Positions 35,640 to 40,812 of a stretch of DNA of 40,812 nucleotides are shown here, in pieces (positions within the stretch are counted from its first letter, which is position 1; the number at the start of each line of letters is the position of its first letter). This DNA is from Polaromonas sp. (GTDB lineage: Bacteria > Pseudomonadota > Gammaproteobacteria > Burkholderiales > Burkholderiaceae): assembly GCA_013823505.1 (NCBI GenBank), contig PNMH01000032.1, positions 1 to 40,812 of the forward strand, given 5' to 3'. The notes under the pieces are model-generated. The model did not search any database, had not been told where the DNA came from, and was given only the letters and a program-made list of their open reading frames with translations. The translations under genes and the position numbers were made by a program.

Positions 35640-36041
35640 TCATTGGCCGGTGATGGCGCTGAGCATGGTTTTCACGTTGGAATTGATGAAACGCAGCGTC
35701 GATTCGTAGCGCACGCTGTTGTCCACGAAGCTGGCGCGTTCGCGGTCGAGGTCGACCGAGTTGCCGTCCTGGCTGGGCTGGGTCTGCACCGCGTAGGCCA
35801 GCTTGGGGTCTTGCGCGCTGGTGGTGCCGAGGTGCATGTGGCCGGCGCTGGTCAGGCTCACGTCGGCGCGGGCCGTGCCGCCCGAGACGTTCTTGAGCGC
35901 GGCCGCAAAGTCGAAATCGCGCGCCACATAGCCGGGCGTGTCGGCGTTGGCGATGTTGCTGGCAATGACCTGCTGGCGCTGCGAGCGTAGCAACAGGGCG
36001 TTGGAATGGAAGTCCAGCCGGGCGGTCATCTGTTCAAGCAT
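35640..36041 (-). CDS. flgB: Flagellar proximal rod protein B
   Basis: 133-residue FlgB, the first rod subunit and first gene of the eleven-gene minus-strand flagellar run. The motif VIASNIANADTPGYVARDFDFAAAL is the FlgB form. The C-terminus has VDLDRERASFVDNSVRYESTLRFINSNVKTMLSAITGQ. The start at 36041 (MLEQMTARLDFH) has GAGGTG seven bases upstream; the frame stays open upstream to 36155 but the extra part is not FlgB-like. The promoter should be in 36042-36217; I could not identify it with confidence. Confidence 0.94.
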   Translation of the reverse strand: MLEQMTARLDFHSNALLLRSQRQQVIASNIANADTPGYVARDFDFAAALKNVSGGTARADVSLTSAGHMHLGTTSAQDPKLAYAVQTQPSQDGNSVDLDRERASFVDNSVRYESTLRFINSNVKTMLSAITGQ

Positions 36042-36217
36042 GTTCACCTCAGGGCACGGGTTGCGGGGCGGGTGACTGGCCTTCCTCAGAGGGCGCAGAC
36101 ACCGGGGCGTTGGACGAATTATGGAAATCTTGAGGGTCTTCAATGGGCGGAACAAAGCCCCCCAAGGCGGCCTTTTCCCGGCTTTCCCGCCAACCGCTGC
36201 GGCCTACAGTGCAGGCC

Positions 36218-36955
36218 ATGCCCAAACCGCTGCCCCCCCTGTTGTCACTCCTGAGCGCCCGCCTTCTGGTCGTGGTGGCACTGGCGCTGTGCAGCGGGCA
36301 CGCGCTGGCGAACGACACCGCCGTGCTGGAGAAGATGGCGCACGACTTCCTCACGCCCGCGCTGGCCGAAGCCCTGCCGAAAGACGGCGCCTCGCCCCTG
36401 CGCGCCGAGGTGGTGATGGGCTCGCTGGACGCGCGCCTCAAGCTCGCGCCCTGCAACCAGGTCGAGGCCCACCTGCCCAAAGGCACCCGCCTGTGGGGCC
36501 GCAGCCGCATCGGTCTGCGCTGCGTGGACGGCCCTACGCGCTGGAATGTGTTCGTGCCGGTCACGGTGAAAGCCTGGGGGCCGGCTTGGGTGCTCAAGCG
36601 TGCGGTGTCCGCAGGCGACACCCTGGCTCAAGAAGACGCCGAGATCGCCGAAATCGATTGGGCCGAGCAGCGCTCCAGCGTGCTGGCCGTGCCCGAGCGC
36701 TGGGTAGGCCAGCTGGCCGCGTTTCCCCTGACGCCCGGTCTGGCGCTGCGCGAGAACATGGTGCGTGCGCCCCAGGTGTTCGCCCCCGGCGCCGAGGTGC
36801 GGGTGAGTGGTGAAGGCGGCGGTTTCAGCATTTCGGCCACCGGACGGGCGCTCACCGCCGGGCTGGTGGGGGAATCCGCTCGCGTGAAACTGCCCGGTGG
36901 GCGCGTGGTCACGGGTGTGGTGCGGGACGCGCAGACGGTTGAACTGGCGCTGTGA
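36218..36955 (+). CDS. flgA: Flagellar P-ring assembly chaperone
   Basis: 245-residue periplasmic FlgA, which helps FlgI assemble into the P ring. A signal peptide (LLSLLSARLLVVVALALCSGHALA, about 8-31) leads into an N-terminal domain and a SAF domain with WVLKRAVSAGDTLAQEDAEIAEIDWAEQ, then a C-terminal beta-domain with RVSGEGGGFSISATGRAL and ARVKLPGGRVVTGVVRDAQTVEL. The ATG at 36218 gives the signal peptide; the upstream ATG at 36143 adds an unlike 25-residue tail. It is divergent from flgB, as in enteric bacteria. Confidence 0.92.
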   Translation: MPKPLPPLLSLLSARLLVVVALALCSGHALANDTAVLEKMAHDFLTPALAEALPKDGASPLRAEVVMGSLDARLKLAPCNQVEAHLPKGTRLWGRSRIGLRCVDGPTRWNVFVPVTVKAWGPAWVLKRAVSAGDTLAQEDAEIAEIDWAEQRSSVLAVPERWVGQLAAFPLTPGLALRENMVRAPQVFAPGAEVRVSGEGGGFSISATGRALTAGLVGESARVKLPGGRVVTGVVRDAQTVELAL

Positions 36956-37014
36956 ACACGCCTTGGGCGGCACAGGCGGTTGAAAATTCGTGACGAATGC
37001 CACGTCAGATTCAC

Positions 37015-37041
37015 TAAAGTTCGCGAAACAGAGGCCGATAC
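37015..37041 (+). promoter_or_regulatory. FliA (sigma-28) promoter of flgM
   Basis: TAAAGTTC at 37015-37022, an 11-bp spacer, then GCCGATAC at 37034-37041. The enteric FliA consensus is TAAAGTTT-N11-GCCGATAA, so two of 16 positions differ and spacing is exact. It lies 41 bases before the flgM ATG and after the flgA stop. Confidence 0.85.
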
Positions 37042-37081
37042 AGTCAGGACATGGCCCCGACTTCGGGGTTTGGAGCGTGAC

Positions 37082-37405
37082 ATGAAAGTCGATTCATCAC
37101 CGGATTCGTACATTGGTTCTGTGGCCGGCGGCCCCCAGAAGGCCACGGCGCCCGCGGCTGCCGAAGCCGGCGCTGCCGCCTCGGCCGCCAGCGCGGCCAA
37201 CAAACCCCAGGCCGGCGTGACCGTGACCCTCTCGGCGTCAACCACCGAAGCCCGCGCCGTCTCCGGCGGCAATGAGGTGTTCAACGCCGACAAGGTCGCC
37301 GCGATGAAAGAGGCGATTGCCAACGGCAGTTTCCAGGTCAACGCCGGCGCCATCGCCGACAAGATGCTGGCCAACGCCGCCGAAATGCTCAGCCCGCGCA
37401 CCTGA
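37082..37405 (+). CDS. flgM: Anti-sigma-28 factor
   Basis: 107-residue FlgM, which binds FliA and holds late flagellar genes off until the hook is done, then is exported. The N-terminal half is Ala-rich and probably disordered. The conserved C-terminal helices are NADKVAAMKEAIANGSFQVNAGAIADKMLANAAEML. The ATG at 37082 has GGAG at 37072-37075 upstream. Its FliA promoter would create the known negative loop, with FliA driving its own inhibitor. flgN follows after 26 bases. Confidence 0.92.
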   Translation: MKVDSSPDSYIGSVAGGPQKATAPAAAEAGAAASAASAANKPQAGVTVTLSASTTEARAVSGGNEVFNADKVAAMKEAIANGSFQVNAGAIADKMLANAAEMLSPRT

Positions 37406-37431
37406 CCCGCAACTCCCCACCTGGGCCCACC

Positions 37432-37800
37432 ATGAGCACCCTCTCCACCAACTACCACCCCTGGATCGGCTCGTTGCAAGTGGAGCTTGATGCCCTGGAA
37501 GCCGCCCTGTTGCGCGGGGATGCGCCCGCGGTGGAGCTGGCCAGCGCCGCCATGCAGAAGGTGCTGATGCAGGCCCCGCCCGTCATCGCACTGGGTGAGC
37601 CCGGCAGCGATCAGCAGCAGGCCCTGCTGTCGGCGGCCGAGCGTTTCGCCCGCCTGCGCCAGGCCGTGCTGCGCGCCAACGCGCAAAGCCAGCGCGCCGT
37701 GACCAGCCTGCTGCCGCAACACGCCCAGCAACCCACCTACGGTCGCCAGATCTCTGCGCCGTCCATGGGCGGAGCCGGTCGCGGCTACCTCTCCGCCTGA
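37432..37800 (+). CDS. flgN: Flagellar export chaperone for FlgK/FlgL
   Basis: 122-residue FlgN-like chaperone. It is mostly helical with LEVELDALEAALLRGDA-like SLQVELDALEAALLRGDAPAVELASAAMQ near the N-terminus and a second long helix, ALLSAAERFARLRQAVLRANAQSQRAV. A flexible Gln/Gly-rich tail follows. Sequence similarity within this family is weak, so the call rests also on its position just after flgM. It would bind FlgK and FlgL and bring them to the export gate. Confidence 0.82.
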   Translation: MSTLSTNYHPWIGSLQVELDALEAALLRGDAPAVELASAAMQKVLMQAPPVIALGEPGSDQQQALLSAAERFARLRQAVLRANAQSQRAVTSLLPQHAQQPTYGRQISAPSMGGAGRGYLSA

Positions 37801-37828
37801 TCCGATCTGGGTGCCCAGCCCCCCCGCG

Positions 37829-37853
37829 AAAACCGGCCTCGGCCGGTTTTTTT
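37829..37853 (+). terminator. Rho-independent terminator after flgM-flgN
   Basis: AAAACCGGCC at 37829-37838, a two-base centre, then GGCCGGTTTT at 37841-37850 with T through 37853. It lies 28 bases past the flgN stop, between it and the Fur-box-like site. Confidence 0.92.
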
Positions 37854-37914
37854 GCGTCTACCGCCCGGGCCGGTCCAGACTGGAGCTCATCCGCCGAGCG
37901 GTGTTGCGGATCCG

Positions 37915-37933
37915 AATGCGATTCATTATCATT
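37915..37933. promoter_or_regulatory. Fur box upstream of bfd
   Basis: AATGCGATTCATTATCATT. Against the 7-1-7 Fur motif TGATAAT-N-ATTATCA the right arm matches all seven bases and the left arm four of seven. It lies 27 bases before the bfd ATG, so iron-loaded Fur would block transcription and low iron would induce it. Confidence 0.75.
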
Positions 37934-37960
37934 CGCTCAGATTCACGGATCCACCACACC

Positions 37961-38179
37961 ATGATTGTTTGCATCTGCCGCCGCATCAGCGACAAGACCA
38001 TTGCCCAGTGTGCCCGCTCGGGCATGGGCTTTGACGACATCCAGCTCGAACTGGGGGTGGCCACGCAGTGCGGCCAATGCGAGGGCTGTGCCCGCGCGCT
38101 GTGGTCGGAATGTTCGCCCCAGCAGTCGGTGGCCCACATCTCGCGCGACCTGACGACCCCACAGGCCATGACCGCCTGA
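37961..38179 (+). CDS. bfd: Bacterioferritin-associated ferredoxin
   Basis: 72-residue [2Fe-2S] protein of the Bfd family, which reduces the iron core of bacterioferritin so iron can leave. The cluster cysteines are C4, C6, C37 and C40 in MIVCICRRISDKTI and GVATQCGQCEGC. The C-terminal ~20 residues are extra compared with the ~64-residue E. coli protein. ATG 37961 follows a Fur-box-like site, which fits expression under iron starvation. No bacterioferritin gene is next to it in the window. It is convergent with livM across a perfect palindromic terminator. Confidence 0.92.
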   Translation: MIVCICRRISDKTIAQCARSGMGFDDIQLELGVATQCGQCEGCARALWSECSPQQSVAHISRDLTTPQAMTA

Positions 38180-38190
38180 GGTCTTTCTTG

Positions 38191-38232
38191 CGCCCAACAA
38201 AAAACCGGCCGAGGCCGGTTTTTTGTTGGGCG
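38191..38232. terminator. Perfect 20-bp palindromic bidirectional terminator
   Basis: CGCCCAACAAAAAACCGGCC at 38191-38210 is the exact reverse complement of 38213-38232, with only GA between. The AAAAAA/TTTTTT runs sit symmetrically on both sides, so it can stop bfd on the plus strand and livM on the minus strand. Confidence 0.93.
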
Positions 38233-38242
38233 TTGCAGCGAC

Positions 38243-39169
38243 TCAGCCCTTCTTGGCGCCGAAGCGGTGTTCGATCTCGCCCACGATGCCGCGGCGGAAC
38301 ATGAGCACACACACCACAAACGTCACGCCCATGATGATGGACACCATGGAGCCCAGGCCCGAGAGGTAGTTCTGCATGGTCACGATGACGGCCGCACCCA
38401 CGGTGGGGCCCAGGATGGTGCCCATGCCGCCGAGCAGCGTCATCAGAACCACCTCGCCCGACATCTGCCAGCCCACGTCGGTGAGGGTGGCGATGCCGAA
38501 GGCGATCGACTTGGTGGCCCCGGCCAGACCGGCGATGGTGCCCGACAGCACAAACGCCATGAGCTTGTAGCGGTCGACGTTGTAACCCAGGGAAAGCGCG
38601 CGGGGTTCGTTCTCGCGCACGGACTTGAGCACCTGGCCGAAAGGCGAATGGATGATGCGGTAGATGAGCGCAAACGCCGCCGCAAAAATGGCCGCCACCA
38701 GGTAGTACATCGCCGTGTCGTTGGTGAGGTCGATCACGCCAAAGAGCTTGCCGCGCGGAATGCTCTGGATGCCGTCTTCCGCGTAGGTGAAGGGTGCCTG
38801 CACACAGATGAAATAGATCATCTGTGCCAGCGCCAGCGTGACCATCGCGAAGTAGATGCCCTGGCGGCGCACCGCCAGCCAGCCGGTGACGAGACCGATG
38901 AAGGCCGCGCTCACCGTGCCGGCCAGGATGGCCAACTCGGGCGTGAGCCCCCAGACCTTGGCGGCATGACCGGCCACGTAAGCCGAAAAGCCGAAGAACA
39001 TGGCATGGCCGAACGACAGCAGGCCGGTGAAGCCGATCAGCAGGTTGAACGCGGAAGCGAACAACGCGAAACACAGCACCTTCATGAGGAAGATGGGGTA
39101 GCCCACGAAGGGGGCGACCAGCAGTGCCAGGAACAGCACCACAAAAACGTTGCGGGTGGCTTTGGACAT
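38243..39169 (-). CDS. livM: Branched-chain amino acid ABC transporter permease, LivM type
   Basis: 308-residue inner-membrane permease of the HAAT family. It has about nine to ten hydrophobic segments, FNLLIGFTGLLSFGHAMFFGFSAYVAG near residues 41-67, and the cytoplasmic loop SVRENEPRALSLGYNVDRYKLMAFVLSG that contacts the ATPase. LLGGMGTILGPTVGAA is the late conserved motif. Its ATG overlaps the livH stop by one base (TAATG), so the two permeases are translationally coupled. LivG/LivF ATPase genes do not follow it. Substrates of the family include branched-chain amino acids, amides and urea, so the exact one is open. Confidence 0.9.
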   Translation of the reverse strand: MSKATRNVFVVLFLALLVAPFVGYPIFLMKVLCFALFASAFNLLIGFTGLLSFGHAMFFGFSAYVAGHAAKVWGLTPELAILAGTVSAAFIGLVTGWLAVRRQGIYFAMVTLALAQMIYFICVQAPFTYAEDGIQSIPRGKLFGVIDLTNDTAMYYLVAAIFAAAFALIYRIIHSPFGQVLKSVRENEPRALSLGYNVDRYKLMAFVLSGTIAGLAGATKSIAFGIATLTDVGWQMSGEVVLMTLLGGMGTILGPTVGAAVIVTMQNYLSGLGSMVSIIMGVTFVVCVLMFRRGIVGEIEHRFGAKKG

Positions 39170-40056
39170 TATTTCTCCCGGCCGAACAGACCTGCCGGAC
39201 GGATCATGAGCACGATGACCATGATGATGAACACCACGGTGGACGAGAGCTCGGCGTAAAACACTTTGGTGAGGCCTTCAATGAGGCCCAGCGCCAGACC
39301 CGTGAGGATGGAGCCGAGGATCGAGCCCATGCCACCGATCACGACCACGGCGAACACCACGATGATGATGTTGGAGCCCATCAGCGGGCTCACCTGGTAG
39401 ATGGGTGCGGCCATCACACCGGCCAGACCCGCCAGGCCCACGCCGAACGCGTAGGTGAGGGTCACCATCAGCGGCACGTTGATGCCGAAGGCACGGACCA
39501 TGTTGGGGTTTTCGGTGCCGGCGCGCAGGTAGGCACCGAGCTTGGTTTTCTCGATCACGTACCAGGTGAACAGGCACAGGAAGATGGAGACGAACACCAC
39601 CCAGGCGCGGTACTTGGGCAGGAACATGAAGCCCAGGTCGAACACGCCGCGAAAGATCTCGGGCAGCTCGTAGGGCAGGCCAGACGATCCGTAGAACTCG
39701 CGGAACGCGCCTTCAAAGATGAGGGCCAGACCGAAGGTGAGCAGCAAGCCGTAGAGGTGGTCCAGCTGCTGCAGGCGGCGCAGCATGGTCATCTCGATCA
39801 GGGCGCCGATGGCGCCCACCGCAATGGGCGCGAGCAGCAGGGCGAACCAGTAGTTCACACCCGCGTAATTGAGCAACATCCACGCAAAGAAGGCGCCCAC
39901 CATGTAGAGGGCACCGTGCGCGAAGTTGACGATGTTGAGCATGCCGAAGATGACGGCCAGGCCCAGCGAGAGGATTGCGTAAAACGAGCCATTGACCAGC
40001 CCCAGCATGAGTTGCCCCATGAAGGCCACGATCGGCACACCAAATATTTCAGTCAT
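39169..40056 (-). CDS. livH: Branched-chain amino acid ABC transporter permease, LivH type
   Basis: 295-residue permease partner of LivM. It begins MTEIFGVPIVAFMGQLMLGLVNGSFYAILSLGLAVIFGMLNIVNFAHGALYMVGA, the standard LivH start, and has YAFGVGLAGLAGVMAAPIYQVSPLMGSN and GGMGSILGSILTGLALGLIEGL as the coupling region. It follows the binding-protein gene after 72 bases that contain a strong hairpin, and overlaps livM by a base. Confidence 0.9.
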   Translation of the reverse strand: MTEIFGVPIVAFMGQLMLGLVNGSFYAILSLGLAVIFGMLNIVNFAHGALYMVGAFFAWMLLNYAGVNYWFALLLAPIAVGAIGALIEMTMLRRLQQLDHLYGLLLTFGLALIFEGAFREFYGSSGLPYELPEIFRGVFDLGFMFLPKYRAWVVFVSIFLCLFTWYVIEKTKLGAYLRAGTENPNMVRAFGINVPLMVTLTYAFGVGLAGLAGVMAAPIYQVSPLMGSNIIIVVFAVVVIGGMGSILGSILTGLALGLIEGLTKVFYAELSSTVVFIIMVIVLMIRPAGLFGREK

Positions 40057-40068
40057 TGCAGTCCGGTG

Positions 40069-40100
40069 AAAAGGGGCGGGCCGTGAATCACGGCCCGCCC
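40069..40100 (-). terminator. Hairpin between the binding-protein gene and livH (partial terminator or mRNA stabiliser)
   Basis: GGGCGGGCCGTG at 40074-40085 and CACGGCCCGCCC at 40089-40100 form a perfect 12-bp stem with a 3-nt loop. On the minus-strand transcript it is followed by only four U, so it should terminate weakly or protect the upstream mRNA end, giving more binding protein than permease. Confidence 0.6.
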
Positions 40101-40128
40101 GGTCGGCTCAGTTCAATTCAGCCCAGGA

Positions 40129-40812
40129 TCACTTCTTGATGCCGGGGCACTGGCTCAATGCCAGCGATTGGAACGCTTCGTCACCCTTGATGGTGCCCTT
40201 GAGGTTGTAGTAGTCCCAGGCGCCTTTGGATTCCGAAGGCTTCTTGACCTGGAACAGGTACATGTCGTGCACCATGCGGCCGTCTTCGCGGATCTTGCCG
40301 CCCTTGGCGAACATGTCGTTGATCGGCGTTTCCTTCATCTTGGCCATCACGGCCGCGGTGTCGTCGGTGCCGGCGGCCTTCACCGCGTTGAGGTAATGCA
40401 TGGTCGAGGAGTACACCGACGCGTGGTTGGAGTTGGGCTTGCGGCCGTTCATGACCTTGCTGTACTTGTCGGCCCAGGCGCGCGACTCGGCGTTCAGATC
40501 CCAGTACCAGGCTTCGGTGAGGTACAGGCCTTGTGCCGTGGGCAGGCCGATGGCGTGCACGTCGGTCAACAGCATCAGCAGCGCGGCCAGGTTCTGCTTC
40601 TTGGTCAGGCCGAACTCGGCGGCGGCTTTCACGCTGCTCACTGTGTCGCCACCAGCGTTGGCCAGACCGACCACCTTGGCGCCGGAGGTTTGCGCCTGCA
40701 GCAGGAAGGACGAGAAGTCACCGGTGGACAGCGGGTGGCGCACGGCGCCCAGCACCTTGCCGCCAGCCGCTTTCACCACGTCGCCGGTGTCTTTTTCCAG
40801 CGAGTGACCAAA
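40129..40812 (-). CDS. Branched-chain amino acid ABC transporter substrate-binding protein, N-terminus cut by window edge
   Basis: The last 227 residues of a Peripla_BP_6 (LivJ/LivK-like) periplasmic binding protein; the frame is open to base 40812. Visible parts are FGHSLEKDTGDVVKAAGGKVLGAVRHPL, the SSFLLQAQTSGAKVVGLANAGGDTVSSVKAA core, and YLTEAWYWDLNAESRAWADKY. It ends DEAFQSLALSQCPGIKK. It heads the transcription unit of livH and livM. The ligand cannot be told; relatives bind leucine, amides, urea or aromatic acids. Confidence 0.9.
   Translation of the reverse strand, partial: FGHSLEKDTGDVVKAAGGKVLGAVRHPLSTGDFSSFLLQAQTSGAKVVGLANAGGDTVSSVKAAAEFGLTKKQNLAALLMLLTDVHAIGLPTAQGLYLTEAWYWDLNAESRAWADKYSKVMNGRKPNSNHASVYSSTMHYLNAVKAAGTDDTAAVMAKMKETPINDMFAKGGKIREDGRMVHDMYLFQVKKPSESKGAWDYYNLKGTIKGDEAFQSLALSQCPGIKK

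Noticed and set aside
36042..36217. A flagellar class II promoter (sigma-54, sigma-28 or FlhDC site) between flgA and flgB
   Set aside because: No convincing match was found; the only AT-rich stretch (around 36113-36140) has a TTGAAG/CATAAT pair with a spacer that is too short.
37829..38232. The repeated CCGGCC palindromes as a CRISPR or mobile-element end
   Set aside because: Both are flanked by A/T runs and lie just past gene ends, as expected for terminators; no target duplication or spacer pattern is seen.

Overview
The window is high-GC chromosomal DNA whose gene content fits a motile beta-proteobacterium of the Burkholderiales, most likely Comamonadaceae (Hydrogenophaga-like). The evidence is two tandem Omp32-type porins, a bacterial Coq7, a gsp cluster with gspC split off, the flg layout with flgA/flgM/flgN divergent from flgB-L, a branched-chain amino acid (liv-type) ABC cluster, and a short repeat I remember as common in Comamonadaceae. 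This placement is inference; no rRNA is present. I saw no tRNA, CRISPR array, IS element, prophage or integrase, so this looks like core chromosome.

Layout. Bases 1-6616: a family-5 ABC substrate-binding protein cut by the left edge, a DUF3047-type lipoprotein, a periplasmic ComEA-like helix-hairpin-helix protein, two porins, coq7 and an OsmC-like protein. Bases 6617-9556: a divergent control region with a promoter, a 17-bp palindrome and a promoter-proximal terminator (possible small RNA or attenuator), then ilvA and a divergent cobT-like gene. Bases 9561-20934: a type II secretion system, gspC on the minus strand and gspG-H-I-J-K-L-M-N-D-E-F on the plus strand. Bases 20937-23633: a cytosolic 5'-nucleotidase and an SbmA/YddA-type ABC exporter half, in line with the gsp operon. 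Bases 23606-25610: queC and an HDOD signalling protein on the minus strand, apparently at the tail of the flagellar operon.

Bases 25621-37800 hold the flagellar axial-structure locus: flgB-C-D-E-F-G-H-I-J-K-L on the minus strand (rod, hook, L and P rings, rod cap/muramidase, hook-filament junctions) and flgA, flgM, flgN on the plus strand. flgM-flgN has a near-consensus FliA (sigma-28) promoter. Bases 37801-38232 hold bfd, preceded by a Fur-box-like site and flanked by two strong terminators. Bases 38243-40812 hold livM, livH and a substrate-binding protein cut by the right edge.

The most interesting points are a CobT homologue in which both catalytic acidic positions are changed, a gspK whose leader seems to be built from a dispersed repeat, and the sRNA-like transcription unit upstream of ilvA. 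I did not find a clearly new multi-gene system.
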